Part shown: piece after piece, positions 1-10,452 of the stretch | Position numbering within the stretch: the first letter of the stretch is position 1 | How the letters are laid out: each line of letters begins with the position of its first letter | Assembly: GCA_028690665.1 (NCBI GenBank) | Contig: JAQVAV010000016.1 | Location: 1 to 64,000, forward strand | From: Paludibacter sp. | Lineage (GTDB): Bacteria > Bacteroidota > Bacteroidia > Bacteroidales > Paludibacteraceae | Direction of reading: 5' to 3' | Length of the DNA: 64,000 bases | Notes under the pieces: generated by a model | What the model was told of the DNA's origin: nothing | Seen by the model: only the letters and a program-made list of their open reading frames with translations | The model's database searches: none | Made by a program: the position numbers and the translations under genes

Positions 1-153
1 TTTGCTTAGCATATTTTATTTGCAAGTTTTACTCTCTAAATATACGAAAACTTGCAAATTTAAACAAGAAATATGAATGTTATTTTACTGAATATCTTTA
101 TGTTATTCCCTTTTTAATGACCGACTATTTATCTATTTGTTGAATATTCAGAT

Positions 154-933
154 TCACCGATTACAAAGCCATTGTCGAAGTTCCGAAAGATACGCGTTTT
201 TATACGGATAATCATCCTTAAAACCGAAACTGTGTCCTCCGGAAGGATAAATATGCAGGGAAAACGGAATTTTATTTTTCATCAGAGCAGAAGCATATAT
301 TAAGCTATTTTCAGGCATTACAGCCGGATCATCCTCCGATGCTACAATAAAAGCAGGAACCGTATTTTCATCTACACGGTACTGTAATGACCAGGCTTTA
401 GCTTCCTCAGGAAAAGGATCTGATCCAAACATTCTTAAACGGGAAGGTTTATGAGTCAGGCTATCCTCCATACTGACTACAGAATACATCAAAATCTGAA
501 AATCGACCAGACCGTTAACAGCTGCATACGCTGCCATATAGCCTCCAATTGAGGTTCCCATGCATCCGAGTTTTTCATATTTCTCATTTTCTATTCCGGC
601 ACGCATTACCCGACAGGCAGATGCAATATCTGTAACCGGGCTTTTCTTATGCCCTTCAGGCAAATTATATTTTAGAACAGCTAATGTTATGTTTTGGTCG
701 GCAAACCACTTGGCATAATCAAAACCTTCATGTTGCATATTTACCTGTTTGAAACCTCCTCCCGGACAAAGAATTACAGCTTTTTCATTTCTTTGTTCTG
801 AAAGAAAAACAAACAACTTACCTCCCGCAGATTCATTCAATAAAGCTCGAACTTCCGATTCAGAAAATTCAGTCAAATCAAACATCTCCCGGCTTTCATT
901 ATCAAGATTTACTGCTATTAACTTTTTCAACAT
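154..933 (-). CDS. alpha/beta hydrolase (acetyl-xylan-esterase/dienelactone-hydrolase-like)
   Basis: 259 aa ORF; CPGGGF oxyanion region, GTSIGGYMAAY nucleophile elbow, C-terminal SGGHSFGF histidine. Confidence 0.85.
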   Translation of the reverse strand: MLKKLIAVNLDNESREMFDLTEFSESEVRALLNESAGGKLFVFLSEQRNEKAVILCPGGGFKQVNMQHEGFDYAKWFADQNITLAVLKYNLPEGHKKSPVTDIASACRVMRAGIENEKYEKLGCMGTSIGGYMAAYAAVNGLVDFQILMYSVVSMEDSLTHKPSRLRMFGSDPFPEEAKAWSLQYRVDENTVPAFIVASEDDPAVMPENSLIYASALMKNKIPFSLHIYPSGGHSFGFKDDYPYKNAYLSELRQWLCNR

Positions 934-1062
934 AAGCTCTATTTTTTACCGATAAATTTAGCCATTTAATTATGGAAATATCCATGCAAAATAGTTATGG
1001 GAAATAATTTATCATAATAATACACTCCGAATTTAATTGCTAACGAGCTCTATTTATATGAC

Positions 1063-1092
1063 AAGAGCTTCACTTATAAAAAATGAAGCTCC
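1063..1092 (-). terminator. hairpin downstream of hisC
   Basis: gagcttca...tgaagctc inverted repeat just 3' of the hisC stop; weak T tract. Confidence 0.4.
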
Positions 1093-1108
1093 TGTTATTT
1101 TTATCGTT

Positions 1109-2137
1109 TTAATATTTTCTTAATTCTTCGAGTAGAATTTTATTTTCTTCCGGAGTGCCTACCGTTATGCGCAAACAACCCAGACAAAGTGAAACGTTAT
1201 TTCGATTTCGGACAATAATTCCTTTCCTTACCAAATCTTTATAAATAAAGTTAGTATCATTCACTTTTACCAACACAAAATTAGCGTCCGTAGGATAAAT
1301 ATGCTGTACAGCAGGCACACTTTTTAATTCATTCAGTAATGTTGAGCGTTGTTCAGTCAATACTTTTACCCAGGCTTTTGTCTGATCGACATTTTCCAAA
1401 GCATGCAAAGCCTGTTTTTGCGTAAGAACATTAACGTTATACGGATACTTTATTTTGTTCAACACACCAATGATTTCAGTCGAAGCAAATGCCATTCCCA
1501 AACGTATAGCGGCACTACCCCATGCTTTCGAGAAAGTTTGCAAAATCACCAAATTGCTGTATTTTTCCAACATCTGCGAAAAACTTTCGTGCTGCGAAAA
1601 ATCGATATAAGCCTCATCGATTACTACAATACCGCGAAACCATGTAAGCACTTTTTCTATTTCTTCAGGATTCAGGTTGTTACCCGTAGGATTATTAGGA
1701 GAACAAAACCAAATAATTTTGGTATATGCATTGGTCGCATCAATCACCCGGTAAGCCTCGATATCAAAATCTTCATTGAGCAAAACTGTACGATAACCAA
1801 CATCATTTATAGCAGCACTCACCTTATACATGCCGTAAGTTGGTTCAATAGCTACTACATTATCGACACGGGGTTCACAAAATGCACGATACAAGAGATC
1901 AATTGGTTCATCACTTCCATTTCCAAGAAAAATATTCTCGGGAGCAACATGTTTTACCTTCGATATTTTTTCTTTTAATTCCCACTGCAACGGATCCGGA
2001 TAGCGGTTATACGGCGCATTATACGGATTTTCGTTAGCATCGAGATACACCGATGCTTCGCCCTTAAACTCATCCCGCGCACACGAGTACGGCTGGAGTT
2101 TACGGATATTCTCTCTTAATAAATCATCAAGTTTCAT
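1109..2137 (-). CDS. hisC: histidinol-phosphate aminotransferase
   Basis: ORF with class I/II PLP aminotransferase motifs ([49 protein letters not shown]). Confidence 0.95.
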   Translation of the reverse strand: MKLDDLLRENIRKLQPYSCARDEFKGEASVYLDANENPYNAPYNRYPDPLQWELKEKISKVKHVAPENIFLGNGSDEPIDLLYRAFCEPRVDNVVAIEPTYGMYKVSAAINDVGYRTVLLNEDFDIEAYRVIDATNAYTKIIWFCSPNNPTGNNLNPEEIEKVLTWFRGIVVIDEAYIDFSQHESFSQMLEKYSNLVILQTFSKAWGSAAIRLGMAFASTEIIGVLNKIKYPYNVNVLTQKQALHALENVDQTKAWVKVLTEQRSTLLNELKSVPAVQHIYPTDANFVLVKVNDTNFIYKDLVRKGIIVRNRNNVSLCLGCLRITVGTPEENKILLEELRKY

Positions 2138-2208
2138 TTATATATAATATATCATTCAATTCATAAAAAGAACTTTATCCAGGATAAAATCCTCTATATT
2201 TTCACGTA

Positions 2209-3762
2209 TTATTCAGTTTCCTTTGTCAGCAAAAACTCTACTCTCCGGTTTTCCTGCCTACCTTCGTCTGTTTTATTCGTTGCCACAGGCTCGGCACAAC
2301 CTTTTCCATAACAGGTAATTCTGTCTTCTGAAATACCTTTCAAACGAAGGAACATTCCTACCTGTCTCGCTCTCGACAAAGACAGCCGGTCGTTATATTC
2401 CTTAGTACCAATAGAATCAGTATGTCCTGTAATTTCAATTTTCAGATTTTCATTTTTCTTTAGAATAACCATCAAATGCTTTAATTCCGGCATAGACGTT
2501 TTTTTGTAAAGCACTTCATTAAAATCAAAATACACATTATTTAAAATATATTTTCGATTCACTTCTGCTTTACTTCTCCGGCTAAATTTCAGTGGCCGGG
2601 CAGCAAAATCATAAACACGGACAAGTTCATGCTGAAAAGTAGGTAAGCCAAACTGGCATATCTCATTTCCAAGATCAATCGCATTAAATCTCAATCCGCA
2701 ACTATTTTCCCTCTCATCAGGCTTATCAATTACCGAAAGTGAATTCTTATTATAATCAGCAATATAAATCCGGCCATCGACAGCCAATTGAAAAGCGCCA
2801 AGATAATCTTTGTTCTTCCCTATCAGTTTCATAGATGTTTTTAGTTCCTGCTCTGTACTTTTAGAGTTGTCAATCTGATAAACAAACCCTTTCGACTCCA
2901 GTCCAAGATACATATAATGATTATCAGGAGAAAATTCAATTCCATAAGGATTGGAACCTTCTGGAAATTTCAGGGTACGCGGATTTGTCAATACACCTGT
3001 CTCGTTATCAAAATCAAAAATCTGGACAAGAGCATCACCAGTAATCGCCACTGCAAGTCGATTCTTGTCCATCGATATTTTCATATATCCAATAGTATTA
3101 AAACGTGATTTTTCATGTTTAATACCTATATTGGAAACTACCGGCTGCTCAGAAAGACCATCTTCAGTCAGCAGGTAAGCACAAAACGCATCCGAGTTAA
3201 ACTCATGTATAATGATCCACAAATCACAGTTATTAGCATGTTTTACAGCCACAATCCGTTCGGTACAATGTTTTTTGATGAACTTATTTTTCATCACAAC
3301 ATCACCCATGCCGGCGGCTTTCGACATATCCACTATGGATTGGCTAAATCCTTTTACTTCGGCTTCCCAGTCAAGCGTAAAAATATAGTACTGTGAATCG
3401 CTTCCCGGTCGCGGGACAATCACAACTGATTGTGTTGAAGATATGTGTCCGTTCAACTGAAAACCATTCGGCATCACCTCGTTATTCCTATTCCATACCG
3501 TAATTCCATCTGTATAAAACAACAAATTACCATTAGCATCCGAAATACAGGCGCAACCTTCTGTTGTATGAATCTTACTGTCATTGAATACTACCGGCTT
3601 TCCGGTACTAAAATCAAGACCGACACCATAGCCAAAGATCCAAGTTGAAGTTTCAAGCTGCGCCCAAATAACATACTGTTGGAATAATCCCAACAGAACA
3701 ATCAGGGCGATACGAGTATCAATAGCGCGAATTATCTTCAGAATCAGCTTCGTCATCCTCAT
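2209..3762 (-). CDS. OmpA-family C-terminal domain protein with N-terminal beta-propeller (T9SS/gliding-cargo-like repeats)
   Basis: C-terminus YFDFNEVLYKKTSMPEL...ITGHTDSIGTKEYNDRLSLSRARQVGMFL...GKGCAEPVATN is an OmpA peptidoglycan-binding domain; N-terminus W.FG...GLDFSTGKPV...EGCACISDANGNLLFYTDGITVWNRNNEVMPNG; signal-peptide-like start overlapping the 3' end of hisD. Confidence 0.88.
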   Translation of the reverse strand: MRMTKLILKIIRAIDTRIALIVLLGLFQQYVIWAQLETSTWIFGYGVGLDFSTGKPVVFNDSKIHTTEGCACISDANGNLLFYTDGITVWNRNNEVMPNGFQLNGHISSTQSVVIVPRPGSDSQYYIFTLDWEAEVKGFSQSIVDMSKAAGMGDVVMKNKFIKKHCTERIVAVKHANNCDLWIIIHEFNSDAFCAYLLTEDGLSEQPVVSNIGIKHEKSRFNTIGYMKISMDKNRLAVAITGDALVQIFDFDNETGVLTNPRTLKFPEGSNPYGIEFSPDNHYMYLGLESKGFVYQIDNSKSTEQELKTSMKLIGKNKDYLGAFQLAVDGRIYIADYNKNSLSVIDKPDERENSCGLRFNAIDLGNEICQFGLPTFQHELVRVYDFAARPLKFSRRSKAEVNRKYILNNVYFDFNEVLYKKTSMPELKHLMVILKKNENLKIEITGHTDSIGTKEYNDRLSLSRARQVGMFLRLKGISEDRITCYGKGCAEPVATNKTDEGRQENRRVEFLLTKETE

Positions 3763-5032
3763 CCAATCGGATTTTCACGGCATTGCTATGTGCCTGAAGT
3801 TGTTCATTCTCAGCCATCAATATAATCGCATTAGACAAATTAGACAAACCATCTTTAGTGATATGCTGAAATGTAACTTTACGAATAAAACTATCCAGAT
3901 TCACACCGTTATAGGCTTTTGCATAACCATTAGTAGGCAGCGTATGGTTGGTTCCCGAAGCATAATCTCCGGCACTTTCGGGCGTATAATGTCCAAGAAA
4001 AACTGAACCGGCATTCGTTATATTTTCTGCAACCCCCATATAATAATGGGTTGAAATAATTAAATGCTCAGGCGCATATTCATTGGTCATTTCCACTGCC
4101 TCCTCAAGCGTTTTGACCAAAATAATCTTACTATTTTCCAACGATTTTGCCGCCAAATCCTTACGTGGCAATTGTTCCAGTTGCAGTTCAATTTGTTCCT
4201 GTACTTTTTCAATCAAGGCTTCATCCACCGTAATCAGTACAGACTGACTGTCAATTCCGTGCTCGGCCTGCGACAACATATCCGCCGCTACAAAAGCGGG
4301 ATGAGCAGTCCCGTCTGCCAGAACTTCCACTTCCGATGGGCCTGCCGGCATATCAATAGCTACATCTTTCAGGGAAACAAGTTGCTTAGCTGCTGTTACA
4401 TATTGATTTCCGGGACCAAATATCTTATAAACTTTAGGAATAGTTTCGGTTCCATAAGCCATTGCAGCAATTGCCTGAGTTCCACCTACTTTGAATATAC
4501 GATGTACTCCGGCAACCTTGGCTGCATAAAGTACTGCCGGATGAATATTTCCCGATTTATCAGGAGGTGTACAAAGTACAATTTCCTTACATTCGGCAAT
4601 ATTAGCAGGTATAGCCAGCATTAATACCGTTGAAAATAAAGGCGCCGTTCCTCCCGGAATATATAAGCCGACTTTCTCAATCGGAATAGCCTTCTGCCAG
4701 CAATAAACTCCTGGCGATGTCTGAATTTCCTCATATTCGTGCTGTTGTTCAACATGAAATTTCCAAATATTCCGACGTGCCATCTCAATGGCCTGCTTTA
4801 ACAAAACAGGAATAACCTGTTCCGCATCATTGATTTCCTTTTTGGTTACTTCGATAGTGTCGACACTTACTTTATCAAACATTTCGGTGTATTTACGTAC
4901 CGCACTATCACCATTTGCTTTTACATCATCCAAAACCTGCTGCACAGTAGCAAATAAACGACTATTGTCAATTACAGGACGGGCCAGTATAGAAGCCCAG
5001 GTTGAACGTTCAGGATATTTAATTATCTGCAT
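3719..5032 (-). CDS. hisD: histidinol dehydrogenase
   Basis: YIPGGTAPLFSTVLMLAIPA, FGPGNQYVTAAKQLV, DMPAGPSEVEVLAD, SVFLGHYTPESAGDYASGTNHTLPT motifs. Confidence 0.96.
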   Translation of the reverse strand: MQIIKYPERSTWASILARPVIDNSRLFATVQQVLDDVKANGDSAVRKYTEMFDKVSVDTIEVTKKEINDAEQVIPVLLKQAIEMARRNIWKFHVEQQHEYEEIQTSPGVYCWQKAIPIEKVGLYIPGGTAPLFSTVLMLAIPANIAECKEIVLCTPPDKSGNIHPAVLYAAKVAGVHRIFKVGGTQAIAAMAYGTETIPKVYKIFGPGNQYVTAAKQLVSLKDVAIDMPAGPSEVEVLADGTAHPAFVAADMLSQAEHGIDSQSVLITVDEALIEKVQEQIELQLEQLPRKDLAAKSLENSKIILVKTLEEAVEMTNEYAPEHLIISTHYYMGVAENITNAGSVFLGHYTPESAGDYASGTNHTLPTNGYAKAYNGVNLDSFIRKVTFQHITKDGLSNLSNAIILMAENEQLQAHSNAVKIRLDEDDEADSEDNSRY

Positions 5033-5141
5033 TATATTTTCTTATAATTCAGGTTTGTAAAATAAACCAATCCAGTATTAATATACATTTTTCTAATAAA
5101 CAAAATAATAATCAATCAGGAACTTACACAACGATAAATTA

Positions 5142-5942
5142 TTATTTCCAGGAGTCTTCAAAAGGCTCCCATTCGCGAAACAGTTGTTCCATGCTGTCAA
5201 GCACAACATTCGCTCCGTTTTTCGCTAGGACTTCCGGCTCAAGCGGCCCAGTATTTACTGCAATAGTGAATAATCCGGCTGCCACAGAGGCCTCTACTCC
5301 CAAAGGTGCATTTTCAATGACAACAACTTCCCAAGGGCAAACTCCGGACTTTTGTAGTGCTTTCAAATAGGGCTCCGGAGCCGGTTTTCCATGCTTTACA
5401 TCAAAAGCTGTCACCATTTTTTCCTTTTGAAAAACACCCGGAAAATGTTCCTGCAAACTATTGATAAGTGTTGGTTGCCCGGAACCGGTCACTAAAAAGA
5501 TATCATAACCCTTTGTTTTTATCTTATCAAGTAATTCCTGAGCATAAGCCATTTTAGGAGTAGGACCACAAGCCTCAAAATAAGCAGATTTCAGACTATA
5601 TATTTTCCGTTTTTCCTCTTCCGACGCACCTCGCCCTAAAAGCCGGTGATATACATCGTCAATAGTAGAATGTCCGGTACGCCCTTCATTCATATAAGCT
5701 TCGTATTTTGTAAAAGGAATGTTTACTGCATTCATGGCTTTTACCCACGAAGAGGCATGAAACTTCATCGAATCGAACAGCACACCATCCATATCAAAAA
5801 AAACAGCTTTAGGATGAAAAAACGGATATTGCTTTTGTAATAAAAAACTTCGTATAGCGGATGAAAACATTTTCTCTAAAATTTGTGCAAAGATACTCAA
5901 TTTGGCAATATTATCAGCCAACAAGCACATAAAACGGAACAA
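5142..5942 (-). CDS. HAD-superfamily hydrolase (beta-phosphoglucomutase/phosphatase-like)
   Basis: VFFDMDGVLFDSM motif I, VTGSGQPT motif II, GKPAPEPYLKAL and VIENAPLGVEAS motifs III/IV; the true start may be the internal M at KMFSSAIRSF. Confidence 0.85.
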   Translation of the reverse strand: MFRFMCLLADNIAKLSIFAQILEKMFSSAIRSFLLQKQYPFFHPKAVFFDMDGVLFDSMKFHASSWVKAMNAVNIPFTKYEAYMNEGRTGHSTIDDVYHRLLGRGASEEEKRKIYSLKSAYFEACGPTPKMAYAQELLDKIKTKGYDIFLVTGSGQPTLINSLQEHFPGVFQKEKMVTAFDVKHGKPAPEPYLKALQKSGVCPWEVVVIENAPLGVEASVAAGLFTIAVNTGPLEPEVLAKNGANVVLDSMEQLFREWEPFEDSWK

Positions 5943-6042
5943 TCTACAAAAGCCGCCTACAATAAATACTGAATCCGCGCACTATTTTTTAATTTAAAGA
6001 CAATTTTTAATGGGCATCTCATTAGTTTTCCCGAAAAAACAC

Positions 6043-6050
6043 TAAATTTG
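6043..6050 (+). promoter_or_regulatory. Bacteroidota-type -7 box (TAAATTTG) upstream of tRNA-Pro
   Basis: TAnnTTTG match about 17 nt upstream of the tRNA 5' end; no clear -33 TTTG. Confidence 0.45.
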
Positions 6051-6066
6051 CACCCGCAAAACTAAT

Positions 6067-6139
6067 CGGGATGTGGCGCAGTTGGTAGCGCGCTACGTTC
6101 GGGACGTAGAGGTCGCAGGTTCGAATCTTGTCATCCCGA
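6067..6139 (+). tRNA. tRNA-Pro, anticodon CGG
   Basis: cloverleaf read by eye: CGGGATG/CATCCCG acceptor, CTACG-TTCGGGA-CGTAG anticodon arm, TTCGAAT T-loop; CCA not encoded. Confidence 0.93.
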
Positions 6140-6150
6140 CTAAAAATAAA

Positions 6151-6187
6151 GAAGGAAACACTTTTTTTGTGTTTCCTTCTTTTTTAT
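6151..6187 (+). terminator. Rho-independent terminator after tRNA-Pro
   Basis: GAAGGAAACAC-TTTTTTT-GTGTTTCCTTC followed by T6. Confidence 0.85.
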
Positions 6188-6314
6188 ACACTAATTCACA
6201 AAAAAATACGTTTCATTAAAAAGAAATGGTATAATTTTTGTAAATTTGCACTATATTTTATTAAATAATCTTTAATAAAGAAAACGATCAACAACAATAC
6301 AATAAATATATTAT

Positions 6315-6869
6315 ATGAAAGCCCGTATTTTCATAATTCTTGCAGTAATTGTAGCTTTTTTGAGCTCATGTAGTCTCGATGGATCAAGTAATTACACGCC
6401 TACTTATGCAATTGCAAGACCATATAATACAAATGGGGATTCTCTCTATTTTCATCCGACTGATGTTTCCGGAGTTTATCGGTTAGATACTATCAGTGTT
6501 GGCGACACAATCGTTTTAAGAGTTTATGTCACAGGAATTTCAAACAATCTGACAGCATTTTATATCAACCAGTCAGCCGACAGCGTATCAAAAATTCTCT
6601 TACCTGATCAGATTTCTATGGATTCAACATTTACCTCTGCATCAGACTATCAATCAGGAAAATTTATCATGCCAGGAACAAATACCGATTTATATTTCCC
6701 ATTCAAATATATTGCTATAAAAGCCAGCAACGAAGCAAAACTTGTATTCACTGTAGTTTCAGATGCTCAATTTGATGACAGTTTTGTTAGTTCCAACTCA
6801 ACAACATTCACTATAAAAACGCCCATAATAGAAAAAGTGGAAGAGGATTCGACAGAGACTAATTTGTAA
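6315..6869 (+). CDS. hypothetical lipoprotein
   Basis: MKARIFIILAVIVAFLSSCSLDG lipobox-type signal peptide; no recognised domain. Confidence 0.65.
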   Translation: MKARIFIILAVIVAFLSSCSLDGSSNYTPTYAIARPYNTNGDSLYFHPTDVSGVYRLDTISVGDTIVLRVYVTGISNNLTAFYINQSADSVSKILLPDQISMDSTFTSASDYQSGKFIMPGTNTDLYFPFKYIAIKASNEAKLVFTVVSDAQFDDSFVSSNSTTFTIKTPIIEKVEEDSTETNL

Positions 6870-6921
6870 AAATAAGATATAATATAGTCAAGTCCGGTTA
6901 GGTTTATATAATCAAAAATTC

Positions 6922-8055
6922 TTAATTAGATAGAACCACAACATTAGCTCTTATACATAAAAATCGAAATAATTCTTCTAATTTTTCCTTATCTTCAATA
7001 GTATCTACATCTACGCGCATAAAACCTTTTGGCATATTTCTAATAATCTCTGACACCAATACAGGCAAGGTGTCATTATTAAGATCATTATAAAACTTCC
7101 GGGCATCTGCAGGTGTATAATAGATTTCAATTTTCTCAGCAAAACGAATTATTTTTTTTGAATCTGCTTTATAAAAGGATATTAGCTTTTCAAAATATTT
7201 AGTATAAGCGTTTTTAGTACGACTCTTCATACTTCTTACATTTGCTTCATAGCAACGAGCTAAATGTTTATTACCTGCCTTTCTTTCCAATACCGGGAGT
7301 AATATTTTATAACGACGATATACTTCTTTTTGAATCAATGGAAATGGGACAGTTAGATAATCAGATAAAAAGAAAATAGATCTGAACCTTGTAAAATACA
7401 CTTCAAAATTGCCAATAACTGAATTTGTATAATTTTGATCGTAAACACGATAATGATACCATGGGTATGGAGTATATTTCAAATTAAGACAGGAAACATC
7501 ATTTGAAGAAAATTTAAGCCAATATGGCATATAGTATTTAAAATAATTATACCGAACATTGACCTCAAACTTATTACGGCGGACAAAAAAATGATCAAAA
7601 ATAATATTAGAGCCTAAAAGAGTTAATAGTTTCTTTACTGCAGATTTGTCCATTCTCTTTGGAGCAGCAACAATTTCATCAGGTTTTCCCGAATCAAAAA
7701 ATTGATGAAAATCACTAAATAAACCATCAACCTCTGGATCTTCAAAATATTTTAAATTAACTTCAATTGTATCTGCACAAAACAAACTATCATCGGAATG
7801 CAACATAAGAACAAAATCACCTGTAACATAGGGGCATAAATTATTTAAAGCAACCAATTGTCCTTTGTTTTCCTGCCTAAAATAGAAAATACGGGAATCA
7901 TTAAATGTTCGAACTACTTCTTCTGTATTATCTTTACTTCCATCGTCCATAATAAGCAATTCCCAGTCTGTATAAGTTTGATCAATCACAGACTGAATAG
8001 ATGATGCAATGTGGGTTGCATCATTATATGTAGGCATTATAATTGAAGTTTTCAT
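6922..8055 (-). CDS. glycosyltransferase family 2
   Basis: SIIMPTYNDATHIASSIQSVIDQTYTDWELLIMDDGSKDNT N-terminal GT-A signature. Confidence 0.92.
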   Translation of the reverse strand: MKTSIIMPTYNDATHIASSIQSVIDQTYTDWELLIMDDGSKDNTEEVVRTFNDSRIFYFRQENKGQLVALNNLCPYVTGDFVLMLHSDDSLFCADTIEVNLKYFEDPEVDGLFSDFHQFFDSGKPDEIVAAPKRMDKSAVKKLLTLLGSNIIFDHFFVRRNKFEVNVRYNYFKYYMPYWLKFSSNDVSCLNLKYTPYPWYHYRVYDQNYTNSVIGNFEVYFTRFRSIFFLSDYLTVPFPLIQKEVYRRYKILLPVLERKAGNKHLARCYEANVRSMKSRTKNAYTKYFEKLISFYKADSKKIIRFAEKIEIYYTPADARKFYNDLNNDTLPVLVSEIIRNMPKGFMRVDVDTIEDKEKLEELFRFLCIRANVVVLSN

Positions 8056-8077
8056 TTACTTATTTAGATACAAGATA

Positions 8078-9058
8078 TTAAATAATTTTCAATCTTTTTC
8101 GTAGTTTATATATAAACATCTCGGAAACATACTCCGAAGTATAACTCATTTTTTGCTTAATAACAACTGGATTAAGAATGTTATTATTTCCATTTTCAAG
8201 CGACAAAATAAATTCTGAAACAAAAGCGAATAGATTGTACTTGTTTAAAATTCTTTTTTTTGAATTTAAAATAGAATTTAATTTGTTATCGTAATAATGA
8301 GGATCATCAACCAGTTCTTCTATAACTAATTTACTTCTATTAAAGTCATTAATATCAATTCTTTTATATGATTCAGCATCAAAATAATTTTCAAGATTTG
8401 GACAGCCATAATAAATTGGTAGTGTGTGAGCTAAAAAACAATCATTAATTTTCTCAGTAAAGTAATTATTTGTAAAACTATTTTCAATCGCAATAGAGTA
8501 TTTATATGGCGACAAAACATCCCATTTGTCATCAAACGGCTGAATTCCTCTTCCATATAGATCAATCTTATCTTTAAACACTTCCTTTAACTTCAAAGCA
8601 AAATACAATCTTTTTTGTTGTCCGGGCAAATTTATTTTGTTAGATGAAATAATAGATATATTGCGACTTTTCGGGACAAAATCAATTTTCGCCAACTCAT
8701 CGTGTGATTTTCCTACAAACCATTCTGATAAAGGGGGTGATAACACAGCATTTGAAAAATGGTTCAATATATAGCCTTGAAATGAAATAATATGAGCAAA
8801 CTGTTTTAAAAAAGCTTTTGGGTAAATTTTAACACTAAGAGGTTCAATGGCAATAAATATTGTATTTTCTTTAGGACAGTTAGTTTGCTGATCAAAATAG
8901 CCTGGCAAAAAGTTAAATACCAGCCAATAGTCGTATTTTGTATTATCAGAAGGAGGATTTAAAATATATACTATATCATTGCTGTATCCTGATTTTGGTA
9001 ACATTTTCATTAAAAAATCACTATTATTTTCAGGATAACTAATCTTAACTGTAATCAT
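8078..9058 (-). CDS. GT10 alpha-1,3-fucosyltransferase-like glycosyltransferase
   Basis: C-terminal YKYSIAIENSFTNNYFTEKINDCFLAHTLPIYYGCPNLENYF, typical of the GT10 donor-site region. Confidence 0.82.
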   Translation of the reverse strand: MITVKISYPENNSDFLMKMLPKSGYSNDIVYILNPPSDNTKYDYWLVFNFLPGYFDQQTNCPKENTIFIAIEPLSVKIYPKAFLKQFAHIISFQGYILNHFSNAVLSPPLSEWFVGKSHDELAKIDFVPKSRNISIISSNKINLPGQQKRLYFALKLKEVFKDKIDLYGRGIQPFDDKWDVLSPYKYSIAIENSFTNNYFTEKINDCFLAHTLPIYYGCPNLENYFDAESYKRIDINDFNRSKLVIEELVDDPHYYDNKLNSILNSKKRILNKYNLFAFVSEFILSLENGNNNILNPVVIKQKMSYTSEYVSEMFIYKLRKRLKII

Positions 9059-9059
9059 T

Positions 9060-10445
9060 TTATTTAATTGAAAATTTTTTAATAATAGAGATAAAATCTT
9101 TTATTTTTATATTAGATTCTTTAATCGTTTCCAATGGCCATTTCCAGTTCTGATATGCTGTCATGGTTATCCCCGGAGCCAAAATCATAGCGAGTACACC
9201 CAGATGAAAATAACGGAGCATTATCATCAACACGACAAGAGAAACCAGCCCGGATATTAAAACAGACTTAAAAAACGGAACCTCATTTTTAGTCAACAGC
9301 GTTGATGTAGAAATAGACTGACATGAATCTAAAAATCCAAAAACAAGCATTAACATCAAATATCCGGTACCAAGCAGGAACGTTTTACTATGAATAAGGT
9401 GTAACAATGGATTGCCCAATAATAGCAAACCGACTCCCGTAACAATAAAAACAAACAAAACAACCAGTAGCCCCTTAATATATAACCGTTTTACACTTTC
9501 AATATCATTTCTTACTCGATATTGCGTCAATTGTGGATAGAATGTTCCAAACCAAGTTCCACCCAAACTCATAATCAGGCTAATCACTTGCTTTGAAATT
9601 CCGTATTCGGCAACTTCTGCCAAAGAAAGATAGAACGGAGATATCATTGTTATTGCCTGATTCAAAGCAAAATATCCCAATGTTGTAAGTCCAATTTTAA
9701 AAGCATTTGGGGTCATTATTTTCATAACATCCTTCACTGGCATAGCTATGGCCCCCTTTATTCCGTCACGAATTTCTTTATCAAAAAAAACTTTATATGA
9801 CAAAACTCTGTTCACAACATCACTAATAAGTATTCCCAGAACCAAAGAGATTATTCCAAATCCAGACAAGAGCAATACCAATGTAGCTATAATTCTTAAT
9901 GACTGAGAAAATACAATAATCTGCATATTTTTTTTAATCAGACCACGTCCTGTCATCAACGAATTATAATAGTAAGTATAAAACTCGTATGCAACCAACG
10001 TTCCATAAGTGAACCAGGCAATCCAAATTTCTGTTTTTTCGCCTGAATACTTTTCAAGAATCGTTCCCAGATAATATGGACTAACCAGATAAAAAAGAAT
10101 TAAAAAAAGCAACGACATTAACCCATAATAAGTTCTCATTGCTTTAATTACACTTTTCAACAAGCTAAAATTAATATGTTCGTTTTTACTTTCAACTATT
10201 TTATACCCATGCACCTTCAACTCATCAACACCACTAAAGACATAGGCCACATTTCTGGAAAAAGAGTTTGAAAATCCAAAATCCATCAATGCTGTCAATG
10301 AGCTGACAGTCAAAAAAATACTCCACAGGCCAACTTCCTGCGAAGGCAAAAGCCTTAATACCAATGGAAGAATAATTATTCCAGAGGCTATACGCATAAA
10401 AGTTGCCAGATAATTCCAGAAAATATCTTTACGACCTGTGTTCAT
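9060..10445 (-). CDS. polysaccharide flippase (Wzx/MATE-like oligosaccharide translocase)
   Basis: 461 aa polytopic protein starting RKDIFWNYLATFMRIASGIIILPLVLRLLPSQEVGLWSIFLTVSSL; located in a glycan cluster. Confidence 0.87.
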   Translation of the reverse strand: MNTGRKDIFWNYLATFMRIASGIIILPLVLRLLPSQEVGLWSIFLTVSSLTALMDFGFSNSFSRNVAYVFSGVDELKVHGYKIVESKNEHINFSLLKSVIKAMRTYYGLMSLLFLILFYLVSPYYLGTILEKYSGEKTEIWIAWFTYGTLVAYEFYTYYYNSLMTGRGLIKKNMQIIVFSQSLRIIATLVLLLSGFGIISLVLGILISDVVNRVLSYKVFFDKEIRDGIKGAIAMPVKDVMKIMTPNAFKIGLTTLGYFALNQAITMISPFYLSLAEVAEYGISKQVISLIMSLGGTWFGTFYPQLTQYRVRNDIESVKRLYIKGLLVVLFVFIVTGVGLLLLGNPLLHLIHSKTFLLGTGYLMLMLVFGFLDSCQSISTSTLLTKNEVPFFKSVLISGLVSLVVLMIMLRYFHLGVLAMILAPGITMTAYQNWKWPLETIKESNIKIKDFISIIKKFSIK

Positions 10446-10452
10446 ATTTTAA

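Noticed and set aside
1349-1978. 209-aa plus-strand ORF
   Set aside because: Fully antisense to hisC with no protein-like domain; hisC is clearly the real gene.
4064-4624. 186-aa plus-strand ORF
   Set aside because: Antisense to hisD; no recognisable motifs.
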